The notes under the pieces are model-generated. The model saw nothing but the letters and a program-made list of their open reading frames with translations. It did no database searches and was not told the DNA's origin. This document shows positions 1-8,049 of a DNA stretch of 64,000 nucleotides, piece by piece. Both the position numbers and the translations under genes were made by a program. This stretch comes from Ilumatobacter fluminis. GTDB lineage: Bacteria; Actinomycetota; Acidimicrobiia; Acidimicrobiales; Ilumatobacteraceae. The DNA is taken from contig NZ_SOAU01000001.1 in the NCBI RefSeq assembly GCF_004364865.1, positions 4,310,001 to 4,374,000 on the forward strand, written 5' to 3'. Positions within the stretch are counted from its first letter, which is position 1; each line of letters opens with the position of its first letter.

Positions 1-673
1 AGAAGCCGAGTGAGCGAGCCCAGCGCGCTCCGGCCTCGAGTCCGGCGACGTCGTCGATCGCCGTGTGGACGCTGTCAATCGGCGGGCCGATCTCGGCCGA
101 GCGAGACGCGATCACGATCGCCGACCGGGCAGCCACGGTCGCGAGCTGTTCGTCGTCGGGGGCGAGCAGCGCCATGTCGGCGAGGAAGTCGGTGGATCCG
201 AACGCGATCCGGGCGACCCGGTCGGCGCCGGCGATGGTGTCGATCGCGGTCAGGCCGGCCACCGACTCGATGGTGGGATACAGACCGATCGCTGCAGGGT
301 CGACCCCGGCGTCGGCCGCGGCGGCGTCGATCCATCCGACCACTTCGCGGAGCGCGTCGGCCGACTCGGCTTTGGGCAGCCGGAGACCGTCGACGCCGTC
401 CGCGACCGCTGCGACGACGTCGTCGTGGTCGTAGTGACCGTCGGGGCCACGGTTGACCCGGACGTGCAGTGACCCGACCGGACGCGACCTCAGCTCGTCG
501 AGGAGCCCGACGAGCGACGCCCGGGCGACCTGCTTGTTGGCAGGCGCCACGGCGTCCTCGAGGTCGAAGATCACGGCGTCGGCGGTCGACGCCCACGCCT
601 TCCGGCAGTGCTCGGGACGTTCGGCGCTCGCGTACAGGTACGACCGGTGCAGACGGCGGTCAGCCAACGACAC
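1..673 (-). CDS. HpcH/HpaI aldolase / citrate lyase beta-like (CitE-type), 3' end outside window
   Basis: Reading from a GTG at 673 (in-frame TTG at 667 as alternative) gives a CitE-like protein: RSYLYASAERPEH near the N-terminus, then VIFDLEDAV, the hallmark acidic metal-binding motif of the family, VRVNRGPDGHYD, LRLPKAES, and GLEAGARWARSLGF at the window edge. About 224 residues are present and the C-terminus lies beyond base 1. Members cleave or form C-C bonds in CoA thioesters (citramalyl-CoA, malyl-CoA, hydroxymethylglutaryl-like substrates) using Mg2+. The start overlaps the end of the upstream class III CoA-transferase by about 12 bases, so the pair probably activates a dicarboxylate to its CoA ester and then splits it. 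The exact substrate cannot be read from sequence. Confidence 0.85.
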   Translation of the reverse strand, partial: MSLADRRLHRSYLYASAERPEHCRKAWASTADAVIFDLEDAVAPANKQVARASLVGLLDELRSRPVGSLHVRVNRGPDGHYDHDDVVAAVADGVDGLRLPKAESADALREVVGWIDAAAADAGVDPAAIGLYPTIESVAGLTAIDTIAGADRVARIAFGSTDFLADMALLAPDDEQLATVAARSAIVIASRSAEIGPPIDSVHTAIDDVAGLEAGARWARSLGF

Positions 674-1895
674 CACGCTCCCGCAGTTCGACGATGCGTT
701 CGGCGTCGACGCCGAGCGATGCCAGGACGTCATCGGTGTCCGCGCCGACGGCGCGGCCCGTGTGGCGAATCGAACCGGGCGTGTCGCTGAAGCGACAGAT
801 GACGTTCTGCATCGCCACCCGTCCGAGCTCGTCGTCGTCGACCTCGGTGATCATCTGGCGAGCGCGGACCTGCGGATCGGCCATCAGGTCGTCGATCTCG
901 TAGACGGTCGCGATCGCGGCTTCTGCTTCCTCGAACGAAGCGACGACGTCGGCGTGGGACCGCTCGGCGACCCAGGTGCTGACGGCGCTGTCGATCTCGT
1001 CGGCGTGCTCGACACGCCCGGATCCGCTGGAGAACCAGTCCTGTTCGGCCAGGTCGGCACGTCCCACGAGTCGCATGACCCGCTCGGCGACCGGTGTCGC
1101 ACTGGCCGACACGGCGACCCACTTACCGTCGGCGGTGCGGTACGTGTTGCGGGGCGCGTTGTTCTCCGAGCGGTTCCCCCGGCGGGCCGGGATCTCACCG
1201 AGCTGTTGGTACGCACTCGGCTGAGGGCCGAGCACGGTCACGAGCGGTTCGAGGATCGCGAGGTCGACGACCTGGCCGTCCGACGACGTCGTGTCGCGGT
1301 GGTACAGCGCTGCGACGGTCGCGTACGCAGCGGTGATGCCGGCGATGCCGTCGGCGAGGCCGAACGGGGGCAGCGTCGGCGGGCCGTCCGGCTCACCGGT
1401 CATGGCGGCGAATCCGCTCATCGCCTCGGCGAGGGTGCCGAACGCCGGACGGGTCGCGTACGGGCCCTCCTGTCCGAACCCGGTGACCCGCACCAGGACG
1501 ATCTTCGGGTTGATCTCGCGGAGCCGGTCGTAGCCGAGTCCCCACCGCTCGAGCGTGCCCGGGCGGAAGTTCTCGATGACGACGTCGGCGCCGCGGACCA
1601 TGTCGAGGAACACGCCCGCGCCGTCGGGGTCGGAAAGCTTCAGGCCGACGCAACGCTTGTTGCGTCCGACCATCTTCCACCAGAGCCCGATGCCGTCCTT
1701 CGACGGTCCGTGGGTGCGCAGCGGATCGCCGCGGTCGGGGTGTTCGATCTTGACGACGTCGGCGCCGAGATCGCCCAGCAGCTGGGCACCGAGCGGCCCC
1801 GCGTAGACGGTCGAGATGTCGAGCACCCGCACGCCGGTCAGCGGACCGGACGCGCCAGGCTCACCGTTGGTCGAAGGAGTGGTCACCGTCGTCAC
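660..1895 (-). CDS. Class III (CaiB/BaiF, FRC family) CoA-transferase
   Basis: A 411-residue protein starting at a GTG that overlaps the upstream cupin stop as GTGA. It opens with LTGVRVLDISTVYAGPLGAQLL and has DLGADVVKIEHPDRGD, the canonical CaiB/BaiF N-terminus, NKRCVGLKL, and the catalytic aspartate expected in GLADGIAG (about residue 182). Enzymes of this family move CoA between carboxylic acids through an aspartyl-CoA thioester. Its position directly before a CitE-type lyase suggests it activates the terminal dicarboxylic intermediate of the island. The open frame continues upstream to 2306, but that stretch is only the antisense-like shadow inside the cupin gene, so the GTG is preferred. 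Family assignment is firm; the acid is unknown. Confidence 0.9.
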   Translation of the reverse strand: MTTVTTPSTNGEPGASGPLTGVRVLDISTVYAGPLGAQLLGDLGADVVKIEHPDRGDPLRTHGPSKDGIGLWWKMVGRNKRCVGLKLSDPDGAGVFLDMVRGADVVIENFRPGTLERWGLGYDRLREINPKIVLVRVTGFGQEGPYATRPAFGTLAEAMSGFAAMTGEPDGPPTLPPFGLADGIAGITAAYATVAALYHRDTTSSDGQVVDLAILEPLVTVLGPQPSAYQQLGEIPARRGNRSENNAPRNTYRTADGKWVAVSASATPVAERVMRLVGRADLAEQDWFSSGSGRVEHADEIDSAVSTWVAERSHADVVASFEEAEAAIATVYEIDDLMADPQVRARQMITEVDDDELGRVAMQNVICRFSDTPGSIRHTGRAVGADTDDVLASLGVDAERIVELRERGVVG

Positions 1896-2722
1896 CAGCA
1901 ACCACACCCGGGGGCGGGCTGGCCGTAGGGCTGGAGCTCCGGCGGGAGGATCGGCTTGTGCTCGGGCGACCAGGTGAAGTCGACCTCGTGCTCGGTGTAC
2001 TCCGTCGAGAGCGGCCCGCCCTTGGTACGGAACAGGAACAGGTTGCCGGTCTTCGAGCCGAACGGGCCGTGCCATTCCTCGGGCGGACGCCAGAAGTAGG
2101 CGCCCGGCTGCATCGTGCCGAGCGGGCTGACGAGTTCGCCGGACAGGAGGTACATCTCCTCCACGACCGGGTGGCGTTCGGGCCGACGGCCCGAGCGCAG
2201 CGGCATCGTGCCCAGCAGCCAGGTCTCCTCGCCGTCGTGCGGGTCGCGCCGCAGGAACTTGCGGCCGGCGCCGGGCGGGAACTTCGGGTGGAAGTTCGCA
2301 CCCCATTCGTCGGCGAAGCCGTCGACGAACTCGACCAGACGGGTGGTGTCACAGGCGTCGGACGCGGGCGTGCCGCTGCGAACACCGGGTTCGCCCGAGA
2401 AGAACGTCATCACCACGGCACCGTGCTTGCTCGATGCGGAGGTGCGCGCGTGATGTGCCGGGAGGTGGGCGTAGCACTTCTCGGTGTAGGTGGTCGCGCC
2501 GATGGTCAGGTCGCCACCGAGGACGAACAGTTCTTCGTCGACGTCGAGGTGGTGAGGTTCGTCGACCGTCCAGCCGGCGGGATACTCGATGAGCACGCTC
2601 GACGCACCGGACGCTTCGTCGATGCTGAGGATCTTCGACTTCACCGTTCCGCGCCCACCTCCGTACAACCCGTCGGACCAGGGCAGTGCCTGTGACTGCA
2701 GGAACTCGATGAACGGTCTCAT
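1892..2722 (-). CDS. Two-domain cupin protein (DUF4437/ChrR-like)
   Basis: A 276-residue soluble protein without a signal peptide. Two cupin-like halves are visible: the first around VDEPHHLDVDEELFVLGGDLTIG (residues about 53-76, His and Glu metal ligands), the second around RPERHPVVEEMYLLSGEL with PPEEWHGPFGSKTGNLFLF. Such bicupins are often metal enzymes (isomerases, dioxygenases) or small-molecule sensors. It starts by overlapping the stop of the coiled-coil gene (ATGA) and ends in GTGA with the CoA-transferase, so it is translationally coupled within the island. A role in ring or side-chain processing before CoA activation is inference only; no specific enzyme can be named. Confidence 0.8.
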   Translation of the reverse strand: MRPFIEFLQSQALPWSDGLYGGGRGTVKSKILSIDEASGASSVLIEYPAGWTVDEPHHLDVDEELFVLGGDLTIGATTYTEKCYAHLPAHHARTSASSKHGAVVMTFFSGEPGVRSGTPASDACDTTRLVEFVDGFADEWGANFHPKFPPGAGRKFLRRDPHDGEETWLLGTMPLRSGRRPERHPVVEEMYLLSGELVSPLGTMQPGAYFWRPPEEWHGPFGSKTGNLFLFRTKGGPLSTEYTEHEVDFTWSPEHKPILPPELQPYGQPAPGCGCW

Positions 2723-3036
2723 TGGTGGGGTCCTTTCGTCGTCGCCCGTTCGCGATGCAGCGGGCGTCGTGCGTCGTCGGTCTCGCCGATCACGGCGAAC
2801 AGGCCGTCGAGCGATTCCTGGAGTTCGGATGCTGCAACGGCGTCGAGGTCGTCGGGGTGGTCGAGGCCATCGCGCTCGGCGAGCCGTCGCTCGAGATGGA
2901 GCACGCGAACACGCTGTTCGTGGAGTTGCGCGGCGAGCTCGAACACGAGCCCGGCGAGCCGATCGACGTCGTCGGCCCCGAGGTAGCGGAACTCCGGCCG
3001 AGCGGGCAGCGGGGTCTGGTCGGATGTGTCGGTCAT
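2719..3036 (-). CDS. Small coiled-coil partner of methyltransferase (copy 1)
   Basis: A 105-residue acidic protein (GTG at 3045 is an alternative start giving 108). The central part, LAGLVFELAAQLHEQRVRVLHLERRLAER, is a strong amphipathic helix likely to form a coiled coil. It has a clear relative in the window at 16503-16766, where ELAAELWVVKRRLGKLETELAER aligns with it, and in both places the gene directly follows a paralogous SAM methyltransferase. That conserved pairing suggests a regulatory or structural subunit of the methyltransferase. I do not recognise a named family, and nothing resembles a catalytic motif. Confidence 0.75.
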   Translation of the reverse strand: MTDTSDQTPLPARPEFRYLGADDVDRLAGLVFELAAQLHEQRVRVLHLERRLAERDGLDHPDDLDAVAASELQESLDGLFAVIGETDDARRPLHRERATTKGPHQ

Positions 3037-3037
3037 G

Positions 3038-4114
3038 TCAGCCACCGTCGGTCGCTTCGTCGGGTCGCGTGGCGCTCAGGACGGCCCACGGGAAGTGCCA
3101 CTCGGCCCGATCGGGCCACTCGAGCCCGTCGAGCCGTCCGGCGGCGCGTTCGTCGAATGCGTCCCACCGGGCGTCGGTGAGTCCGGCGGCGGCGCACAAC
3201 GCCGGCACGTCGGTCTCGAACAGCATCGGCATGTACGGCTCGTTGTTCCGTTCGCCGTGGCCGGCCATGACCGTGTCGCGCACGGTGTCGCCGGTCGGAT
3301 GGAAGTCGAGCATCCTGAGCACGCCGCCCGGCTTCAGGATGCGGGCCGCCTCGTGCATCAGCTCGCCGATCGCCGACGGTGGCATCTCGTGGAGCAGCAT
3401 CGTCGAGGTGACGATGTCGGCGCATGCGTCGGGCAACCCGGTGGACCGGGCGTCGGCTTGGCGGTACTCGACCTCGAGACCCCGTTCCGACGTCAGGCGC
3501 TGGGCTGCGGTCACCAGTGGCGCAGCGAGATCGACGCCGATCACCTCGGCGTCGGGGAACTGCTGCTTGAGCGCCCAGGTGCTCTTCCCGAAGCCGCATC
3601 CCACGTCGACGATGCGCTCGGGCGACAGTCCGTCGAGGGTGGTCGTCCCGAACAGCCGGTGGAAGCCGTAGTCGTCGTTGTCGCCGAGCATCACGAGTTT
3701 GGCACCGAGTTCGTAGACCGCAGCCGCCTCGTCGGTCGACCAGACTCCGCCCGGCTGCAGGTGGATGTCGACCGCCGTGTACCAGTCGGGAAGATCGAGG
3801 TCGGGGTCGAGCCGTGCCGAACCGAGCAGGTCGGCGGCGGACGTGGTGTCGACGCCGTCGGCCTCGTCGAGTCGGACCCGTCGTTGGACCGCCCGCCACA
3901 GCTGCTTCTGCGAGTTGCGTTCGGTCCACGCGAACCAGCGGTGGACCGGCGCGTCGTGCACCTGCTCGGGTGTCGCGGGTCCGTCGGCCTCCGCCTGCTC
4001 CCGCAGCAACGGGTAGAGGCGAGTCGCCCATGATCGCCGCAGGGCGAGGGCGAAGCCGACGCGTGCGTCGGCTCGAACTCGCGCCGAATCCGACAGCGAC
4101 GTGGTGCGGGTCAT
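3038..4114 (-). CDS. Class I SAM-dependent methyltransferase (copy 1)
   Basis: A 358-residue protein; the ATG at 4114 overlaps the stop of the ABC ATPase as ATGA. An N-terminal domain of about 160 residues (including HLQPGGVWSTDEAAAVYELGAKLVMLG) precedes a Rossmann methyltransferase domain with motif I IVDVGCGFGKST (about 168-178), an acidic end of strand 2 in VIGVDLAAPL and the post-motif TMLLHEMPPSAIGEL. It is paralogous to 16763-17818: both share the (Q)PG..xDE segment, VDLAAPLL/V and LLHEMP. The lack of tRNA/rRNA-binding domains and the location among catabolic genes point to a small-molecule O- or N-methyltransferase, but the acceptor is unknown. Confidence 0.85.
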   Translation of the reverse strand: MTRTTSLSDSARVRADARVGFALALRRSWATRLYPLLREQAEADGPATPEQVHDAPVHRWFAWTERNSQKQLWRAVQRRVRLDEADGVDTTSAADLLGSARLDPDLDLPDWYTAVDIHLQPGGVWSTDEAAAVYELGAKLVMLGDNDDYGFHRLFGTTTLDGLSPERIVDVGCGFGKSTWALKQQFPDAEVIGVDLAAPLVTAAQRLTSERGLEVEYRQADARSTGLPDACADIVTSTMLLHEMPPSAIGELMHEAARILKPGGVLRMLDFHPTGDTVRDTVMAGHGERNNEPYMPMLFETDVPALCAAAGLTDARWDAFDERAAGRLDGLEWPDRAEWHFPWAVLSATRPDEATDGG

Positions 4115-5130
4115 GGTCGGCCTCCTGACGTGCCGATCGTGAGGCCCGATGCGACCGAGCCGGGGAAGAAGCACGCGACCCGGTGCGACCCGGCGTCGGT
4201 GTTCGTGAGTGCCGGGTTCTCGACGCGGCATCGCTCGACGGCGGCAGGGCATCGGGGGTGGAATGCGCAGCCCGTCGGCTTCGAGATCGGCGACGGCGGC
4301 TCACCGCCCAACACGATCCGCTCGCGACGGTCGGCCGACGTCGTCGGCGTCGCCGACAACAGCGCAGCGGTGTACGGGTGCTGTGGATCGCCGACGACCG
4401 CGTCGACCGGTCCCTCCTCGACGATGCGCCCGAGATACATGACGGCGACGCGATCGGCGATGTGGTGCACGAGTGCGAGGTCGTGCGCGATCACCAGGTA
4501 GGCGAGGTTCTCGGCAGCCTGGAGATCGGCGAGCAACCCGATGATCTGCGCCTGGATCGACACGTCGAGCGCCGAGACGGGTTCGTCGGCGACGATCACA
4601 CTGGGGCGCAACACGAGCGCCCGGGCGATCGAGATCCGTTGACGCTGGCCACCGGAGAACTGGCCGGGGTACCGAGACGCAGCATCGGCGGGGAGCCCGA
4701 CCTGTTCGAGGGTCGCAGCCACGGTGTCGGCGATCTCCTGCCGGGTCCCGAGACGGTGCGCCTTGAGGGGTTCGGCGACGATCTTGCCGACCGTCATTCG
4801 GGGATCGAGACTGGCGTACGGGTCTTGGAGGACGATCTGCAGCCGGCGACGAACCGCCTTCAGCTGTCGCTCGGTGTGGTTCGTGATGTCGGCACCGTCG
4901 AACACGACGGTGCCGGAGTCGACCGGGATCGCCCTGATCATGGCGAGCGCCGTCGTCGTCTTGCCGGAGCCGGATTCTCCGACCAGCGCCAGCGTCTCGC
5001 CGCGACTGACCGAGAGCGACACGCTGTCGACCGCAGTCAACTGGCGTCGCCCGACCGGGAACGTGACCGTGAGATCGTCGGCGGCCAGTACCGGGTCGGA
5101 CGTGGGAGCGGGAGTGGTCGGGTCACTCAT
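4111..5130 (-). CDS. Opp/Dpp-type ABC transporter ATP-binding protein (OppF-like)
   Basis: A 339-residue ATPase; the ATG at 5130 overlaps the preceding ATPase gene by 8 bases. Walker A GESGSGKTT is at about 51-59, signature SGGQRQRISIARAL, Walker B VIVADEPVSALD, and the C-terminal oligopeptide-transporter extension with the Cys-containing CAFHPRCPAAVERCRVENP typical of OppD/OppF proteins, which can bind an Fe-S cluster in some relatives. It pairs with 5123-6094 as the heterodimeric motor for the permeases upstream. The subfamily imports peptides, nickel-chelates, sugars or other small solutes; ATPases do not reveal the substrate. Confidence 0.95.
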   Translation of the reverse strand: MSDPTTPAPTSDPVLAADDLTVTFPVGRRQLTAVDSVSLSVSRGETLALVGESGSGKTTTALAMIRAIPVDSGTVVFDGADITNHTERQLKAVRRRLQIVLQDPYASLDPRMTVGKIVAEPLKAHRLGTRQEIADTVAATLEQVGLPADAASRYPGQFSGGQRQRISIARALVLRPSVIVADEPVSALDVSIQAQIIGLLADLQAAENLAYLVIAHDLALVHHIADRVAVMYLGRIVEEGPVDAVVGDPQHPYTAALLSATPTTSADRRERIVLGGEPPSPISKPTGCAFHPRCPAAVERCRVENPALTNTDAGSHRVACFFPGSVASGLTIGTSGGRP

Positions 5131-6094
5131 GAGGGTTCCAGCAGGCGAGTCGTGTGCCGCCGTCGGCCGAGTCGACGAGCGGCGGCTCGTCGGTGAGGCA
5201 ACGGTCCATGGCATTCGGGCAACGCGGCGCGAACGCGCACCCGGCGGGTCGTGCGAACGGGGACGGTGGTGTGCCCGGAATCGCCGCCAGGGTCCGGCTG
5301 CGATCGAAGTTCGGCGCAGCGGCGAGGAGCGCCACCGTGTACGGGTGACGGGCTCCGTCGAGCACCTCTCGTGTCGGGCCCTCCTCGACGATCTTGCCGG
5401 CGTACATCACCGAGATCCGGTCGCACAGTTCGGCGGCGACGCCGAGGTCGTGGGTGATCAAGATCAGTGCCGCGTCGTGGGTCTGTTCGCGCAGGAGCGA
5501 CATGATCTGAGCCTGGATCGTGGTGTCGAGCGCCGTCGTCGGTTCGTCGGCCAGGATCAGGTCGGGGTCGTTCAGCAACGCCAGCGCGATCATGACGCGC
5601 TGCCGTTGTCCGCCCGACAGCTCGTGCGGGTAGGCGTCGACTCGCTCGCCCGGGCTCGGGATGCCGACGCGCGCCAGCATGTCGATCGCCTGCTGTCGCG
5701 CTTCGCGCCGGTTGACCCGTTGATGGCGTCGGACGGCTTCGCCCAGCAACGACCCGATCTTGCGGACCGGGTTGAGGCCGGTCATCGGGTCCTGGAACAC
5801 CATCGAGACCCGCTCGCCGCGCAGGTCGGAGAACTGTTTCTCGGGGCACCCGATGAGTTCGAGACCGTCGAGTTTCGCCGAACCCCTCGCCTGGAGTGCC
5901 GGAGCGAGCAGGCCGATGAGGCTGAGCACGGTCAGCGACTTGCCGGAGCCGGACTCGCCGACGATGCCGATCGCCTCGCCACGGCGTGCGGTCAGCGACA
6001 CCCCGCGGACCAGTTCGACCGGTTCGGGCCGGTCGGCACCGTGCACGACGGTCAGGTCGTCGACGGACAGCAAGGGGCGATCATCGGTGGTCAT
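5123..6094 (-). CDS. Opp/Dpp-type ABC transporter ATP-binding protein (OppD-like)
   Basis: A 323-residue ATPase with Walker A GESGSGKS at about 46-53, signature [15 protein letters not shown], Walker [13 protein letters not shown] and the C-terminal [21 protein letters not shown] extension of the OppD/DppD type. Its ATG overlaps the stop of permease 6091-6987 (ATGA). Together with 4111-5130 it forms the cytoplasmic motor of the importer encoded from 9711 downwards. The complete SBP-permease-permease-ATPase-ATPase order is the classical dpp arrangement. Confidence 0.95.
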   Translation of the reverse strand: MTTDDRPLLSVDDLTVVHGADRPEPVELVRGVSLTARRGEAIGIVGESGSGKSLTVLSLIGLLAPALQARGSAKLDGLELIGCPEKQFSDLRGERVSMVFQDPMTGLNPVRKIGSLLGEAVRRHQRVNRREARQQAIDMLARVGIPSPGERVDAYPHELSGGQRQRVMIALALLNDPDLILADEPTTALDTTIQAQIMSLLREQTHDAALILITHDLGVAAELCDRISVMYAGKIVEEGPTREVLDGARHPYTVALLAAAPNFDRSRTLAAIPGTPPSPFARPAGCAFAPRCPNAMDRCLTDEPPLVDSADGGTRLACWNPHE

Positions 6095-6987
6095 CGTTCG
6101 ACCCTCGTCGTCTGGCGGCGACTGCGTTCGGCCATGCCGTCACCGATCATGTTGGCGGCGGTCACGGCGAGCACGATCGCCGTGGCCGGCACGAGCACCA
6201 TCCGCGGTGCGACGAGCAGGTACTGGCGACCGTCGGCGAGGATGTTGCCGAGCGACGGTTCACCGAGGGGCGCACCGATGCCGAGGAACGACAGTGCGCT
6301 CTCGGCGACGAGCAAGTCGGCGAACATGAACGCCCACATCACCATCAACGTGTTGCGCAGTCCGGGGATGACGTGGGTGAACAGGATGCGGACACGCGAC
6401 ACCCCGAGCAGGCGGGCCGCGTTCACGTAGTCGCGCGACATCAGACCGCGAGTCTCCGCGTAGACGACACGCGCCAGGACCGGCCACGAGACCAGGCCCA
6501 GGGTGACCGACAACTGCCAGAAGCCCCGACCGACGGCTGCCATGATCGCCACGGCGACGACGAGGTTGGGCAGCGACAGCATCGTGTCGATGGCGCGGGC
6601 TGCGAAGGCCTGCACGACGCCGCGGGCCGAACCGGCGATCACGCCGATGCACAGGCCGATGAAGGTAACGATCGTCGCGGAGGTGGCGGCGACGGTGCCC
6701 GACCAGGCGAAGCCGGCGATCGTCCAGTCGAACAGGTTCCGACCCAGCTGGTCGGTGCCGAGCATCGCGCCGGGCGTCCCGACGGGTTGCAGGCGTTCGG
6801 CCGGGTCGGTCGGCACCGGGGTGACATCGAAGATCGTAAGAGCGGCGACGGTAGTCAGCACCATCGCGGTGGCGAGGACGACACCGAACGTCAGGCGTGC
6901 GGGGCGGTTCGACGAGCGACGACGGCTCATCAGCCGACCGGTCCACGAGCTCAGTTCCGGTGCTGCTGCACCGTCGGACACGGTCAT
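6091..6987 (-). CDS. Dpp/Opp-type ABC transporter permease (DppC-like)
   Basis: A 298-residue inner-membrane protein beginning at an ATG that overlaps the previous stop (ATGA). After a short cytoplasmic N-terminus there is a first membrane helix (ARLTFGVVLATAMVLTTVAAL), the periplasmic loop with HxLGTDQLGRNLF-like GTDQLGRNLFDW typical of DppC, then five more helices and the EAA-like coupling loop NAARLLGVSRVRILFTHVIPG. The conserved ALSFLGIGAP motif near the C-terminus confirms the subfamily. It forms the channel with 6984-8000. The open frame extends to 7434 but the extension is not membrane-like and overlaps the other permease. Confidence 0.95.
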   Translation of the reverse strand: MTVSDGAAAPELSSWTGRLMSRRRSSNRPARLTFGVVLATAMVLTTVAALTIFDVTPVPTDPAERLQPVGTPGAMLGTDQLGRNLFDWTIAGFAWSGTVAATSATIVTFIGLCIGVIAGSARGVVQAFAARAIDTMLSLPNLVVAVAIMAAVGRGFWQLSVTLGLVSWPVLARVVYAETRGLMSRDYVNAARLLGVSRVRILFTHVIPGLRNTLMVMWAFMFADLLVAESALSFLGIGAPLGEPSLGNILADGRQYLLVAPRMVLVPATAIVLAVTAANMIGDGMAERSRRQTTRVER

Positions 6988-8000
6988 CGCTTCCTCCGGA
7001 GACGGGGGTCGATCACGCCGAGCATCACGTCGGTGAAGGTGTTCGTGAGGAACACCAGGACGGCGACGACGAAGACCGACGCCTGGACGACCGGGAAGTC
7101 GAGTTGTTCGACCGACTGGATCATGAGTTGGCCCAGGCCGGGCCAGGCGAAGATGACCTCGGTGATCAGCGCGCCCGAGAGCAGGTAGGCGAACTGGGTA
7201 CCGATCAGGGCCGATGCGCCCAGGAGCGCGTTGGGAAGTGCGTGCCGTCGCACGACCGTGCGATGGCGGGCGCCGAACGCCCGCGCCGTTCGGACGAAGT
7301 CTTGTTCCATCGCCTCGGAGACGTTGCCGGACAGCACCCGGGTCAGGCGAGGTACGAGGAAGGCGGCGAGTGAGAGCGTCGGGAGGATGTAGGTCTTCCA
7401 TCCTTCGCTGCCGAAGCTGGGCAGCAGTTGCCATCGGACGGAGAAGAGCTGGATCAGGACGAGGGCGACGACGTAGCCCGGGATGCCCTGTCCGATGAAG
7501 ACGACGTTGCCGATGACGGCTTGGGCCCGGCCGTTCGGCCGCGAACCGATCCAGGCGCCGAGCGGCACGGCGACGAGCGTGTTGACGATCACGGCCATGA
7601 CCGCCAGCTGAAGGGTCTTCGGCACCCGATCGAGCACCAGGTCGAGCGCGTTCTCGCCCGTGTTGATCGACTCGCCGAAGTCGAGCTGGGCGACCTGGCC
7701 GAGGAAGCGGAAGTACTGGACGAGGAGCGAGTCGTCGAGACCGTACTGCGCACGGATCGCAGCGATCTGCTCGGGCGTTGCGTTCTCACCGGCGAGGGTC
7801 AGCGCCGGGTCGCCGGTGATGCGCAACAGGAAGAACATCAGGGTCGACACGGCGAACAGCAAGACCACGAGCTGCGCGAACTTGCCGGCAACGGTTCGGC
7901 CGACGGTCGCGTAGCGCGACGGGAGTGCGTTCGGCCGGTCGGCGCCGGGCCCGTTCGAATCGGGCCCGGCGTCGACAGCACCGAGGGTCACATCGGTCAC
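6984..8000 (-). CDS. Dpp/Opp-type ABC transporter permease (DppB-like)
   Basis: A 338-residue membrane protein read from a GTG at 8000. A hydrophilic N-terminal tail of about 35 residues is longer than usual for DppB; then come the first helix (FAQLVVLLFAVSTLMFFLLRI), the periplasmic GDPALTLAGENATPEQI segment, and RTARAFGARHRTVVRRHALPNAL, the EAA coupling loop. It ends with FTDVMLGVIDPRLRRKR, the usual DppB C-terminus. The gene is 49 bases downstream of the binding-protein gene. Solute specificity is set by the binding protein, not by this subunit. Confidence 0.95.
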   Translation of the reverse strand: MTDVTLGAVDAGPDSNGPGADRPNALPSRYATVGRTVAGKFAQLVVLLFAVSTLMFFLLRITGDPALTLAGENATPEQIAAIRAQYGLDDSLLVQYFRFLGQVAQLDFGESINTGENALDLVLDRVPKTLQLAVMAVIVNTLVAVPLGAWIGSRPNGRAQAVIGNVVFIGQGIPGYVVALVLIQLFSVRWQLLPSFGSEGWKTYILPTLSLAAFLVPRLTRVLSGNVSEAMEQDFVRTARAFGARHRTVVRRHALPNALLGASALIGTQFAYLLSGALITEVIFAWPGLGQLMIQSVEQLDFPVVQASVFVVAVLVFLTNTFTDVMLGVIDPRLRRKR

Positions 8001-8049
8001 AGGTGTGACCCGGTGGGGAGGGCGGACAGGGACACGGGACGAGTGGTCC

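Noticed and set aside
453-1928. A 491-residue plus-strand open frame
   Set aside because: It is antisense to the CitE-like and CoA-transferase genes, has no domain and is a high-GC shadow; the minus-strand proteins are clearly real.
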